NCBI GenBank assembly: GCA_016713175.1
Contig: JADJPQ010000003.1
Location: 1 to 64,000 of the forward strand
Source: Planctomycetota bacterium
GTDB lineage: Bacteria; Planctomycetota; UBA1135; UBA2386
Direction of reading: 5' to 3'
DNA: 64,000 bases
The notes beneath the pieces are model-generated. The model was given only the letters and a program-made list of their open reading frames with translations, was not told the origin of the DNA and did no database searches. How positions within the stretch are numbered: position 1 is the stretch's first letter; every line of letters begins with the position of its first letter. A program made the position numbers and the translations under genes. Of the stretch, positions 42,049 to 50,728 are shown piece after piece.

Positions 42049-42331
42049 GCGTCGCGGCATGGCGACACCGTCGTCCGATCGCGACGATGGCCGCCATCCG
42101 GCCGTGGCATCGCCGGCCCGCCCACCGCCCCACGAGCGGTGGCGGCGGCCACGGTCGCTACCGTCCGCGAAACGCGACGCGGGCCAGGTTCCTGTGCCGC
42201 GAATCATTCCGCCGCACCCGTGCGATGACACCGACAGTTCCCGCCACGCCCCGGCATTTGCCGCGGTTGGCAAGCCGGTTGCTCTTCTCCGTCAGTCCGC
42301 GCACCACGCACCGCACGACCGGAGACCTCGA
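42049..42331. other. Intergenic region, no gene seen
   Basis: The 283 bases between queG and the zinc-ribbon gene. Open frames here are Arg-rich and antisense-like. A 7-bp hairpin (CCACCGC 42122-42128, GCGGTGG 42136-42142) is present without a T-tract. No promoter match is obvious. Confidence 0.3.
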
Positions 42332-42517
42332 ATGAACACTGGCGACTACTACGGCGAGAAGAAGTTCTGCGAGCACTGCAAGACCTACGTGCGCTACCTG
42401 ATGAGCTGCGACCACAGCTTCTGCGTCGAGTGTGGCAACCGCGTCCGTCTGTTCAGCCGCGATGATTCCCGCCGCTTCACCGACAACGTGCAGCGCCACA
42501 AGTGGCAAGCCTCCTGA
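42332..42517 (+). CDS. Small zinc-ribbon protein
   Basis: 61 residues from MNTGDYYGEKKFC. Cys13, Cys16, Cys26, Cys31 and Cys34 (FCEHC, SCDHSFCVEC) form a likely zinc site of two CxxC knuckles plus an extra Cys. The rest is basic and aromatic. Too short for a family call; such small zinc ribbons are common in Planctomycetota and may bind nucleic acid or protein. An intact start, a biased third-position composition and a terminator about 155 bases downstream support a real gene. Cytoplasmic. Confidence 0.7.
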   Translation: MNTGDYYGEKKFCEHCKTYVRYLMSCDHSFCVECGNRVRLFSRDDSRRFTDNVQRHKWQAS

Positions 42518-42670
42518 GCCCGACACCCCGCCCCGACTGCCGCTCCCCGCACCCCGAACTCCCTCGGCGACTGCCTCCCGCCCTCCCGATCCCCGACCGA
42601 CGCCCTCACCTCCCGAACGACCTGTCGCACACCGCAACAACGCACCAAGCCCGAAACCAACCCTGATCCA
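42518..42670 (+). other. C-rich, G-poor untranslated stretch
   Basis: About 150 bases after the zinc-ribbon stop that are rich in C and poor in G on the plus strand, unlike neighbouring coding DNA. Such C>G bubbles are typical of Rho-utilisation sites. It leads directly into an intrinsic terminator hairpin. Likely 3' untranslated region. Confidence 0.4.
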
Positions 42671-42673
42671 GTG

Positions 42674-42714
42674 AAGCAACCCGCCGGTCACCTCCCGGCG
42701 GGTTGCTTGCTTTT
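42674..42714 (+). terminator. Rho-independent terminator
   Basis: Perfect 14-bp stem AAGCAACCCGCCGG (42674-42687) and CCGGCGGGTTGCTT (42695-42708), 7-base loop, followed by GCTTTT (42709-42714). It separates the zinc-ribbon gene from the dehydrogenase gene. It also rules out the GTG at 42671 as the dehydrogenase start. Confidence 0.85.
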
Positions 42715-42769
42715 CCGGCCGGCGGCTCGCATCTTCGCCCATTCCCACCCCCCACCCTGGAGCGCGGCC

Positions 42770-44326
42770 GTGCAGCTGCCCGAATTCCGCAACGAACCGT
42801 TCACCGACTTCTCCCGCCCCGAAGAACAGCAGGCCTTTGAACGGGCCTTGGCGACGATCGAGAAGCAGTATCTCGGCAAGACCTGGTCGTGCTGGATCGG
42901 CGGTGAAGAAGTCCGCGGCGGCGACACGTTCGAGACCTTCGACCCCGGTGACCTGACGCGGCGGATCGGCAGGTTCCAGAAGCTCGGCGAGCCGGAGGCC
43001 CTGCGGGCGGTCGAAGCCGCCCACGGCGCGTTCCCGGCCTGGGCCGACACCACGGCCGAACACCGCGCCGGCATCTTCTTCAGGGCGGCGCAGTCGCTGC
43101 GCGAGCGCAAGCATCTGTTCTCGGCGATGCTGTGCTTCGAAGTCGGCAAGTCGTGGGCCGAAGCCGACGCCGACACCGCCGAGGCGATCGACTTCCTCGA
43201 ATACTACGCCGGCCAGATGCTGCGGATGGCGGAGCCGCAACCGGTGACGCCGGTGCCCGGCGAGCGCAACCAGATGATCTACATCCCGCTCGGCGTGGGC
43301 GTGATCATCCCGCCGTGGAACTTCCCGCTGGCGATCATGGCGGGCATGGCCAGCGCGGCACTGCTGGCCGGCAACACGGTCGTCGTCAAGCCGGCGAGCC
43401 AGTCGCCGGCGATCGCGGCGATGTGGGTCGAACTGATGTTCGAAAGCGGATTGCCGCGACAGGTGCTGCAATTCGTCACCGGCCCGGGCTCGTCGGTCGG
43501 CGGCGCGATGGTGCAACACAAGCTGACGCGCTTCATCTCGTTCACCGGCAGCCGCGACGTCGGGCTGTGGATCTTCGAGAAGTCGTGCAAGACGCAGCCA
43601 GGGCAGATCTGGATGAAGCGCCTGGTCGCCGAAATGGGCGGCAAGGACAGCATCCTGGTCGACCAGCATTGCAACCTGGAAGCGGCGGTCGACGCGGTCG
43701 TCGCGTCGGCGTTCGGCTATCAGGGGCAGAAGTGCTCGGCCTGCAGCCGAGCGATCGTGCACACCGCCGTCTACGACGAGTTCATCCGCCGGCTGGTGCC
43801 CAAGGTCGAGGCCATCAAGCAGGGCCATCCGCGCGATCGAACCAACTGGATGGGGCCCATGGTCGACGGCGCCGCCAAGCGCAAGACGCTCGAATACATC
43901 GAGACCGCCAAGAAGGACTGCCGGCTGCTGGTCGGCGGCACCGCCGGCGCGTCGGGCGGGCACTACGTCAAACCGACGGTGTTCGCCGACGTCGCGCCGG
44001 ACGCGAAGATCTCGCTCGAGGAGATCTTCGGACCCGTCCTCGCGATCATCCGTGTCAACGACTTCGAGCACGGGCTGGCGGTCGCCAACAACACCGAGTA
44101 CGGCCTCACCGGCTCGGTGTTCACCGATGTACCGGCGCACAAGGAAGCGGCGGTGAAGCGCTTCCACGTCGGCAACTTCTACATCAACCGCAAGTGCACC
44201 GGCGCGCTGGTCGGCGGCCATCCGTTCGGCGGCTTCAACATGTCCGGCACCGACAGCAAGGCCGGCGGACCGGACTATCTGCTGCAGTTCCTGCAGGCCA
44301 AGACGATCAGCGAGAAGATCCGCTGA
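42770..44326 (+). CDS. rocA: L-glutamate gamma-semialdehyde (1-pyrroline-5-carboxylate) dehydrogenase
   Basis: 518 residues from the GTG at 42770, preceded by GGAG (42759-42762); starts further upstream fall in the terminator. An NAD-dependent aldehyde dehydrogenase completing proline or arginine breakdown to glutamate. Family blocks: GVIIPPWNFPLAI, GNTVVVKPA, EMGGKDSILVD (general base Glu) and AFGYQGQKCSACSRAIVH (nucleophile Cys). EMGGKD and QGQKCSACSR are the forms seen in RocA/PutA rather than general ALDHs. IFGPVLAI and HPFGGFNMSGTDSKAGG complete the fold. No proline dehydrogenase gene is visible here. The helicase gene starts 25 bases later. Confidence 0.92.
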   Translation: MQLPEFRNEPFTDFSRPEEQQAFERALATIEKQYLGKTWSCWIGGEEVRGGDTFETFDPGDLTRRIGRFQKLGEPEALRAVEAAHGAFPAWADTTAEHRAGIFFRAAQSLRERKHLFSAMLCFEVGKSWAEADADTAEAIDFLEYYAGQMLRMAEPQPVTPVPGERNQMIYIPLGVGVIIPPWNFPLAIMAGMASAALLAGNTVVVKPASQSPAIAAMWVELMFESGLPRQVLQFVTGPGSSVGGAMVQHKLTRFISFTGSRDVGLWIFEKSCKTQPGQIWMKRLVAEMGGKDSILVDQHCNLEAAVDAVVASAFGYQGQKCSACSRAIVHTAVYDEFIRRLVPKVEAIKQGHPRDRTNWMGPMVDGAAKRKTLEYIETAKKDCRLLVGGTAGASGGHYVKPTVFADVAPDAKISLEEIFGPVLAIIRVNDFEHGLAVANNTEYGLTGSVFTDVPAHKEAAVKRFHVGNFYINRKCTGALVGGHPFGGFNMSGTDSKAGGPDYLLQFLQAKTISEKIR

Positions 44327-44351
44327 CGCCGCCGCGCGGCGGGTTCGCCCC

Positions 44352-46238
44352 ATGAACATCGCGGACTTCGTCGCGCAGCAACAGCGGCTGCTCGGACTCG
44401 AACAGCAGGCCGAACGCGCCCAGGTTGAACGGCTGTTGCAGCAGAGCTCGGACGCCGAATTGCAGGCCCGCGGCGTGTCGCTCGTCCGGCTGATCGTGCA
44501 GGATCTCGAACCCGGCTACGGCGGTCGTCTGCACGCGATCCTGGCGCCTTCGCACGGCGGCGAACTACCGGCCCATCGGCTCGCTGCCGGCGACCTGGTG
44601 GCGCTGCGGGAGCAGCGCGATCGACCGCCGGCGGCGACCGGCGTCGTCGTCCGCACGCGCCGCGATCGACTGATCGTCGCGCTCGACGACGACGACGCCG
44701 AGCTGCCGCCGCTGCTGCGGCTCGATCAGCTCGCGTCCGATGTCACCTGGCGGCGGCTCGATGCGGCGCTACGCACCCTGCTGATCCCTCGCCGCGGCGA
44801 AGATGCACATCTGCAGCAGGTGCTGTTCGGCGAACGCGATCCGGCGTTCGCCCCCCCACGCCCGCTCACCTTCTGCGATCCAACACTCGACGATTCCCAA
44901 CGAGCCGCGGTCGAACACGCGCTCGCCGCCGAGAACATCGCGCTGATCCACGGCCCCCCCGGTACCGGCAAGACCACCGCCGTGGTCGAGTTCATCCGAC
45001 AATGCGCGCTGCGCCGCGAACGGGTCCTCGCCTGCGCGCCAGCCAACGTCGCGGTCGACAACCTGGCCGAACGGCTGGCAGCCGCCGGCTTGCGGATCGT
45101 CCGACTCGGGCACCCGGCGCGGGTGCTCGATTCGGTCAAGGACCACACGCTCGCCGAACAGCTCGCGAATGCCGAGGAACAGGGTATCCGCAAGGACCTG
45201 CGGCGCGAACTCGATCAATTGACCCGCAAGCTGCATCGCTGCACGCGACGCGACGAACGGCGGCAACTGCGCGACGAGCTGAAGCGCCTCCGTCGTGAGG
45301 ATCGCGATCTCGAAGCCGCGATCGCCCGCGGGCTGGTCGATGGCGCCGACGTCGTGCTCGCGACGCTGACCGGCGCCGCCGACATGCTGCTTTCGGAACG
45401 GACCTTCGATCGGGTCGTGATCGACGAGGCGGCACAGGCGCTCGAAGCCGCCTGCTGGATCGCGCTGCCGCGCGCGCGGCGGGTGCTGCTGGCGGGCGAC
45501 CATCGCCAGCTGCCGCCGACGATCCGTTCGGAACAGGCGGCGACGCAGGGCCTCGCGACCACGTTGTTCGAACGGCTGGCCCTCGGCCCGCACGGTGCAC
45601 TGCTGTCGCGGCCGCTGACCGTCCAGTACCGGATGCACGCGGCGATCCAGACCTGGTCGGCGGCGACGTTCTACGACGGCAGACTGCAACCGGCCGCCGC
45701 CGTCGCCGGCCATCGACTGTGCGATCTGCCCGGCGTCACGACCGGCGCGTTCACCGAAGCGCCCTTGGTGTTCCTCGACACCGCCGGTTGCGGCCACGAG
45801 GAGACGCCCGGCGACGAGGACGGCAGCAAGGCCAATCCCGGCGAGGCCGCGCTGGTGACGCAGGTCGTGCGCGACCTGCTGGATCACGGCGTGCCGGCGA
45901 CGGCGATCGGGGTGATCACGCCGTACAACGCCCAGGTGCATCTGCTGCGCGGTTCGCTCGGCGGCGTCGAGGGGCTCGAGATCGGCACGGTCGACGGCTT
46001 CCAGGGCCGTGAGAAGGAAGCGATCGTGCTGTCGCTGGTGCGCAGCAACGAGGCGATGCAGATCGGTTTCCTCGGCGAACTGCGGCGCCTCAACGTCGCG
46101 GTGACGCGCGCGCGGCGGCTGCTGTGCATCGTCGGCGACTCGGCGACGATCTCGTCGGAGCCAGGGCTCGCCAGCCTGGTCGAAACGGTGCAGCAGGTGG
46201 GAGTCTGGCGATCGGCGTTCGAACTCGGCCCGGGCTGA
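44352..46238 (+). CDS. UPF1/IGHMBP2-like superfamily 1 helicase
   Basis: 628 residues. The N-terminal ~190 residues resemble the SMUBP-2-type beta-barrel and stalk. Helicase motifs: I IHGPPGTGKTTAVVEF, Ia ACAPANVAVDNLAER, II FDRVVIDEAAQALEAA, III LLAGDHRQLPPT, IV VITPYNAQVHLLR, V IGTVDGFQGREKEAIVLSLVRSN, VI RRLNVAVTRARRLL. This matches bacterial UPF1-like 5'-3' DNA/RNA helicases (IGHMBP2 family). Biological role unknown; in bacteria they are uncharacterised in most cases. Probably co-transcribed with rocA, though unrelated in function. Converges with the SET gene after 26 bases. Confidence 0.9.
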   Translation: MNIADFVAQQQRLLGLEQQAERAQVERLLQQSSDAELQARGVSLVRLIVQDLEPGYGGRLHAILAPSHGGELPAHRLAAGDLVALREQRDRPPAATGVVVRTRRDRLIVALDDDDAELPPLLRLDQLASDVTWRRLDAALRTLLIPRRGEDAHLQQVLFGERDPAFAPPRPLTFCDPTLDDSQRAAVEHALAAENIALIHGPPGTGKTTAVVEFIRQCALRRERVLACAPANVAVDNLAERLAAAGLRIVRLGHPARVLDSVKDHTLAEQLANAEEQGIRKDLRRELDQLTRKLHRCTRRDERRQLRDELKRLRREDRDLEAAIARGLVDGADVVLATLTGAADMLLSERTFDRVVIDEAAQALEAACWIALPRARRVLLAGDHRQLPPTIRSEQAATQGLATTLFERLALGPHGALLSRPLTVQYRMHAAIQTWSAATFYDGRLQPAAAVAGHRLCDLPGVTTGAFTEAPLVFLDTAGCGHEETPGDEDGSKANPGEAALVTQVVRDLLDHGVPATAIGVITPYNAQVHLLRGSLGGVEGLEIGTVDGFQGREKEAIVLSLVRSNEAMQIGFLGELRRLNVAVTRARRLLCIVGDSATISSEPGLASLVETVQQVGVWRSAFELGPG

Positions 46239-46264
46239 TCGCGCCCAAGGCGTGCCGGTGACCC

Positions 46265-46657
46265 CTACGCCAGATCGAACCAGACCGACGCCGGATCGTC
46301 CGGCGCGCCGCCGTAGTTGATCGTGATCTCCTCGCCGGCTGCGATCGCCCGCATCGCGGTGAACACGATCGCCGCCGCCGGGACATCGCGCGCGAACGCC
46401 GCGTTCGCCGGACAGTCGTGGTTGTACAGCGACCCACAGCCGAGCGCGCACGCGTTGTGTTCGTCGTCCCACCAGAACCAGTAGCTGTCGAGCAGCGTGC
46501 CGCGCAGCGCCGCGACCTGCGTCCGCGGGATCACCAGCACCGCCGAGCGTTCGATCACCTCGCCGACGGCGAACGCCCGCGTCGCGAACACGCCGCGACC
46601 GCGCCGTTCCGTCTGCCGGATGCACAGCCCCGGCGGCGCCGACAGTTCGCCGTTCAC
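46265..46657 (-). CDS. Small SET-domain protein (putative lysine methyltransferase)
   Basis: 130 residues from a GTG at 46657 whose bases overlap the TGA of the hydrolase gene (GTGA). SET motifs: RGRGVFATRAFAVGEVIE (N-terminal strand), SLYNHDCPANAAF (NHxC, cofactor knot) and GEEITINYGG (ELTxDY-like, with Tyr). The SET-N, I and C core is present but short, without pre- or post-SET parts. SET enzymes transfer a methyl group from S-adenosylmethionine to protein lysine; bacterial ones of this size are known but few have targets assigned. Confidence 0.8.
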   Translation of the reverse strand: MNGELSAPPGLCIRQTERRGRGVFATRAFAVGEVIERSAVLVIPRTQVAALRGTLLDSYWFWWDDEHNACALGCGSLYNHDCPANAAFARDVPAAAIVFTAMRAIAAGEEITINYGGAPDDPASVWFDLA

Positions 46658-47559
46658 TTGCCGGGTGCCGCCGCGCCGAACAACGCCAGTCCGCACGCCG
46701 GATGCGCGAACATCTTCTCGTGATCGTGGCCGACCCCCGGTGCCTCGACGAGCTGCCAGCCAAAGCGCCAGCCCTTCAGTTCGGCCAGCGTCTTGCCCAT
46801 CCAATAGCACGCCAGCCCGCGCTGATGCCGCCCCGCGCCCTGCGCCATGCCCTCCGCGCTCTGGTCGAAGTTCTCGTCCGGCACGTCGTCGGCGGTGCCC
46901 AGATAGATCGTCAGCGGCGCCGCCAGATAGCGCTGCAGTTGCGTGTCATCGCTGAGTTCTTGCGGCAGCGAACCAAAGCCATGACCGAACGGCAGCGATC
47001 GCGTCGGGAACAGATCGGTTCCGGGATTGGCCGCCACCAGCCGCACCGCCCCGGTGTCATGGAACGCGCTCATCCGCATCGTGAACTGCCCGCCGGCCGA
47101 ATGGCCGATGACCCAGAACGGCAGCGAGTCGCGACCGGCGAGTTCGCGCATCCGCGTGGCGATCTGCGGGATCAGCGCATACGTCCATTCGTGCGGTGGC
47201 GCCGCCGTGCCGTCCTGCCGCACGATGCCACCGCGCTGGTAGCGCCGGCTCGGGAACCGTTCGGCATCGAACTTCGGCGCCACGATCAACGCGTCGAACC
47301 GATCGCCCATGCCGACCGAATGGTCGCGATACTCGTCGGCGTTGCGCAGCACGCCGTGCATCACCAGCAGCATCCGGGTGCCGCGCCAGCCCTCGGGTTT
47401 GTAGACGAACACCGGCAACGTCACGTCGCCGAGCTGCAGCGCATGCTCGCTCTTGCCGGCGGGCAGCGAGATCGACGCAACCACTTCCGGAGCGGGCGAC
47501 GCGGCCTCGCGAACTGGCGCGGGTTCCTGGAACGCGAACGACAACAGTGTGGCGAGCAT
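46654..47559 (-). CDS. Exported alpha/beta hydrolase (PHB-depolymerase/esterase-like)
   Basis: 301 residues. N-terminus MLATLLSFAFQEPAPVREAASP is a probable short signal. Fold motifs: MLLVMHGVLRNADEYRD (oxyanion strand), FWVIGHSAGGQFTMRMSAF (nucleophile elbow G-H-S-A-G), TIYLGTADDVPDENFD (acid), and APGVGHDHEKMF (catalytic His). This is the plan of PHB-depolymerase-type or feruloyl-type esterases. The substrate is not deducible. A TAGCAT hexamer lies 8 bases upstream of the ATG. Translationally coupled to the SET gene. Confidence 0.85.
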   Translation of the reverse strand: MLATLLSFAFQEPAPVREAASPAPEVVASISLPAGKSEHALQLGDVTLPVFVYKPEGWRGTRMLLVMHGVLRNADEYRDHSVGMGDRFDALIVAPKFDAERFPSRRYQRGGIVRQDGTAAPPHEWTYALIPQIATRMRELAGRDSLPFWVIGHSAGGQFTMRMSAFHDTGAVRLVAANPGTDLFPTRSLPFGHGFGSLPQELSDDTQLQRYLAAPLTIYLGTADDVPDENFDQSAEGMAQGAGRHQRGLACYWMGKTLAELKGWRFGWQLVEAPGVGHDHEKMFAHPACGLALFGAAAPGK

Positions 47560-47581
47560 CGCCGCCGATGCTACCGCGCGG

Positions 47582-47857
47582 TCAGCGACCCGGCAGCCGC
47601 TGCTCGCGTTCGTCGACGAGGTCCTTGGCCTCCTTCAGACCCAGACCCGTCCGTTCGCGCACCAGCTTGATGGCCTGGATCTTCTGCCCCGCGCGCAACA
47701 GCGCATCCACTTCCTGGTCCGGCGTCGCGGGTGGTCGTGCCGATTGTGTGCCCATCGGCCGCGGCAACTCGGCGCGTTCGCCGGACGGTGCAGTGACCCG
47801 GCCGACCACGAAGCCGAGCACGAGGCCAACTAGGCCGCCGATCCAAAGCGGGTCCAT
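47582..47857 (-). CDS. Membrane-anchored ribosomal L7/L12 C-terminal-like protein
   Basis: 91 residues from MDPLWIGGLVGLVLGFVVGRV, one TM helix, followed by a short linker and the L7/L12 C-terminal fold motif: ALLRAGQKIQAIKLVRERTGLGLKEAKDLVDERE. Such small proteins, a TM plus the L7/L12-like helix-strand unit, occur in several phyla with no known role. Its ATG shares one base with the stop of the preceding exported-protein gene (TGATG). 22 bases separate it from the hydrolase start. Confidence 0.75.
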   Translation of the reverse strand: MDPLWIGGLVGLVLGFVVGRVTAPSGERAELPRPMGTQSARPPATPDQEVDALLRAGQKIQAIKLVRERTGLGLKEAKDLVDEREQRLPGR

Positions 47858-48828
47858 CAGCGGATCCGGAACCCGAAGCCCGCGGTCATCGCCAGACCGA
47901 ACGGATTGGGCGCGCCCGGGTCCGCGACGCCCCACTGCGCATAGAGCACGACGTTGGCAAGCCCCGGACTGGCCGGGATCGGCAGCAGCTGACTCGCAGT
48001 TCCGACGCCGTTGCCGACGCCAGTGACTGCCGCGGGCAGCAACACCGACGTGCCGACCAGCAGATCACAACCACCGCCGAGGGCGAAGGGCAGCGCGAGA
48101 CCGCCGGCGCTGGTGTTGGAGACATCCATCAGGAAGAACGCGAGCGTCGGCCCGAACGTGTCGTGCACCGACAACGCGAAGTTGCTGCTGCCGACCAGCG
48201 GCGCCTCGGTGACGCCTGGCACCGGGGTGAACGCCCCACTGCCGGCGCAACCAGCGGCGAAGTACCAGCCATCGGGCGAGCCGATGAACACATCGTCGAC
48301 GGCGCAGGTGAATGGGATACCGGCCAGGTTGCTGTGCCGCAGGAACAGTTCCGGCGTGAACGTGTCGGCGCTGGCGATGTTGACGGTACCGGCGAATGCT
48401 GCACGTTCGATCAGGCCGGTCTGGTTCGGCGAGTTCAACGTGACCGTCGACACCACGACGTTGTTGGCGTCGTACAGCCGCAGTTCGACGCGATTGACCG
48501 TCGGGTACGGGATCGGCGGCGTCACCTGCTTCTCCCACGACACGGCGAAGCCGACCGGCCAGACGCCGGCGGTCAGCGCAAACGGCGCCCCGCGCCACGT
48601 CGCCGAGCGGACCGAGTTCAACGTCTGGAAATCGGCGGCGAGTGCCAGCGACGGACCGTGACCCTGGACGCGGGCCGACACGAGACCGGTCGTACCCAAC
48701 GGATCGTTGAAGGCGGCCATCGTCCAGGTCGTCGGCGTTGCCTGGAAATCGCCTTGGGGAACCTGGTTCTGCGCAAACAGGGACGCGGTCGCCAGTGTCG
48801 TGGCGAACAGCAGGGGTGTGGTGTGCAT
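47857..48828 (-). CDS. Exported beta-rich protein, unknown
   Basis: 323 residues from MHTTPLLFATTLATASLFAQ, a signal peptide. The mature part is beta-rich: NQVPQGDFQATPTTWTMAAF, VELRLYDANNVVVSTVTLNSP, FTCAVDDVFIGSPDGWYFAAGC, suggesting a jelly-roll carbohydrate-binding-like fold. The last ~100 residues have the shared exported-protein tail (GGGCDLLVGTSVLLPA, VLYAQWGVADPGAPNPFGL). No catalytic motif seen. Divergent from the lectin gene across 190 bases. The -10-like TACTCT lies 25 bases upstream of the ATG. Role unknown, presumably surface or periplasm. Confidence 0.65.
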   Translation of the reverse strand: MHTTPLLFATTLATASLFAQNQVPQGDFQATPTTWTMAAFNDPLGTTGLVSARVQGHGPSLALAADFQTLNSVRSATWRGAPFALTAGVWPVGFAVSWEKQVTPPIPYPTVNRVELRLYDANNVVVSTVTLNSPNQTGLIERAAFAGTVNIASADTFTPELFLRHSNLAGIPFTCAVDDVFIGSPDGWYFAAGCAGSGAFTPVPGVTEAPLVGSSNFALSVHDTFGPTLAFFLMDVSNTSAGGLALPFALGGGCDLLVGTSVLLPAAVTGVGNGVGTASQLLPIPASPGLANVVLYAQWGVADPGAPNPFGLAMTAGFGFRIR

Positions 48829-49018
48829 GGGGTGGAGGCGAGGGAAGATCGCCAGAGTAGCGACCGCCTGGGGGGAGCCGCCAGCGCGCGACACCCGGTA
48901 CGCGGTGAACCGCATCGCAGCTGCCTTTCACCCCCGCCTCGGAACCGGGTTGACCGTCGCCAGGATCCGGGGGAGAACCTCCGCCCCGAATCCGCCCCGC
49001 ACCCAGAGCCTCCACTCG

Positions 49019-50728
49019 ATGTCTTCACGCCGCATGCACGCCCTGATGGCGTGCTCGTTGGCCGCGGCGACCGCCGTCGGCCAGTCCTTCACCTATACCG
49101 ACTTCAGCAACACCCAGGGGCTGCGCCTGCTCGGCAGCACCGTGCAGAGCGGCACCGCTCTGCGCCTGACGACCACCCAGGCGCAACAGACCGGCCTGTT
49201 CTGGCACACGACGGCGATGCCGGTCGCGCGCGGCTTCGACACGACGTTCACGTTCCGCATCACGCGCCCGGTCAGCGGCACGCTCGCCGAGGGCATGGCG
49301 TTCATCATCCATGACGATCCCAACGGCACCGCGACGCAGGGCGGCGGGGTCTGGGCACTCGGCTACGGCGTCAACAGCAACCCCGGCATCCGCAACGCCA
49401 TCGCCATCGAGATCGACACCTACCAGGACGGCTTCCTCGGCGACACCAGCGCCAACGAAGTGTCGATCCACACCCGCGGCGCGCTCGGGTGCAACGAGTA
49501 CGAACAGTACTCGATCGGCCGCAACACCCCAGCCGTGTCGTTGAGCAACGCACAGGTGCACACGCTGCGCGTGGTCTACGTGCCGGGCACCGTGAACGTG
49601 TTCGTCGACAACGCGACGACGCCGTCGATCTCGGTCGCCTACGACCTGCTGACCGGTGGCCGTTACCTCAACAACCAGGTCGCACCGGCGCCGACGCTGG
49701 CGAATGGCACCGCTCTCGCCGGCTTCTCGGCGACGACCGGCGCCAGCGGTCTGTGGGAGACCGTCGAGATCCTGTCGTGGACCTGGGCCTCGACGCCGCT
49801 GCTCGACCCCTGCTCTGCCGGCACACTCGGCGCCGACGTGCTGACTGCGGAAGGTTCCGCCGGCGGCTTCCTGCGCGAAGTCGACCTGTTCGCCACCCAG
49901 AGTTTCCGGATCGATGTCGTGTCGCCACCCAACGCCGGCAACGGCATGCCGTTCGTGATCGCCGCCTCACCGGTCACCGCACCCGGTGCGCCCGGCACGC
50001 TGCTGCCATTCGGCGCGATGTGCTTCCCGGTGCTGCCGTTGTTGCCGCCATCGCTGCTGCTGCTCGACAGCCTCGGGCTTGGCGGCGCATTGCTCCCGGC
50101 GACGACCACGCCGTTCACGCTGAACGTGCCGGCCGGCCTGCTGACCCAACCGCTGACGCTGACCCTGCAGGGCGTCATCGCGTCGAGCACCGCGCCGCTG
50201 CAATTCGGCATCACCAACGCGCTGACCGTCGAACTGCTGCCGCCGCCGACGCCTGCGATCACCACGGTGACCCCGCTGAGCGCCGCGACCGGGGCGCCGA
50301 TCACGATCAATGGCAGCGGCTTCGTGCCCGGACTGACGCTGCAGGTCAACGGCATGGCGATCACGCCGACGAGCATCTCGCGGACGCAGGTGGTGTTCCC
50401 CTATCCGGGCAGCCTGCCGTGCAGTTCGCAGGTGGCGATCGTCAACCCGGACCAGCGCCAGGCGTCCGCGGGGCTCAACCCGCAACCGACGGTGACCAAC
50501 ACGGTGCTGAACACCGGCCCGGCGGCCGGCAATGCCCTGTTCATCGTGCAGGGCACCGGCTTCGCTGTCGGCACGACGGCGACGGTCGGCGGTGCGGCGG
50601 CGACGGTGGTCAGCGCGACCGCCACTGCGGTGACGCTGCGCACGCCGCCCGGCCAACCGGGTCAGGCCCAGGTCGTGCTGACGACGCCCGGCGGTTGCCA
50701 GGCCCTCACGAGCTACACGTACCAGTAG
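49019..50728 (+). CDS. Exported L-type (legume-like) lectin with TIG/IPT domains
   Basis: 569 residues from MSSRRMHALMACSLAAATAVGQ. Residues about 22-245 form an L-type lectin: FTYTDFSNTQGLRLLGST, GMAFIIHDDPNG, IRNAIAIEIDTYQDG (the DTY Ca/sugar strand), and WETVEILSWTW closing. A middle domain with the shared tail-type motif LTLQGVIASSTAPLQFGITNAL follows. Two IPT/TIG domains finish: ITTVTPLSAATGAPITINGSGF and TVTNTVLNTGPAAGNALFIVQGTGF. L-type lectins bind glycans. Exported, probably cell-surface. The last 23 bases overlap the convergent membrane-protein gene. TTGACC at 48950-48955 may be a -35. Confidence 0.88.
   Translation: MSSRRMHALMACSLAAATAVGQSFTYTDFSNTQGLRLLGSTVQSGTALRLTTTQAQQTGLFWHTTAMPVARGFDTTFTFRITRPVSGTLAEGMAFIIHDDPNGTATQGGGVWALGYGVNSNPGIRNAIAIEIDTYQDGFLGDTSANEVSIHTRGALGCNEYEQYSIGRNTPAVSLSNAQVHTLRVVYVPGTVNVFVDNATTPSISVAYDLLTGGRYLNNQVAPAPTLANGTALAGFSATTGASGLWETVEILSWTWASTPLLDPCSAGTLGADVLTAEGSAGGFLREVDLFATQSFRIDVVSPPNAGNGMPFVIAASPVTAPGAPGTLLPFGAMCFPVLPLLPPSLLLLDSLGLGGALLPATTTPFTLNVPAGLLTQPLTLTLQGVIASSTAPLQFGITNALTVELLPPPTPAITTVTPLSAATGAPITINGSGFVPGLTLQVNGMAITPTSISRTQVVFPYPGSLPCSSQVAIVNPDQRQASAGLNPQPTVTNTVLNTGPAAGNALFIVQGTGFAVGTTATVGGAAATVVSATATAVTLRTPPGQPGQAQVVLTTPGGCQALTSYTYQ

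Noticed and set aside
42671..42769. Upstream GTG start of the P5C dehydrogenase
   Set aside because: It lies inside the terminator hairpin; the GTG at 42770 has GGAG upstream and fits family length.
42158..44359. 733-residue minus frame opposite rocA
   Set aside because: Antisense shadow; the plus strand has complete dehydrogenase motifs.
44769..46763. 664-residue minus frame opposite the helicase
   Set aside because: Antisense shadow of the SF1 helicase, with no motif of its own.
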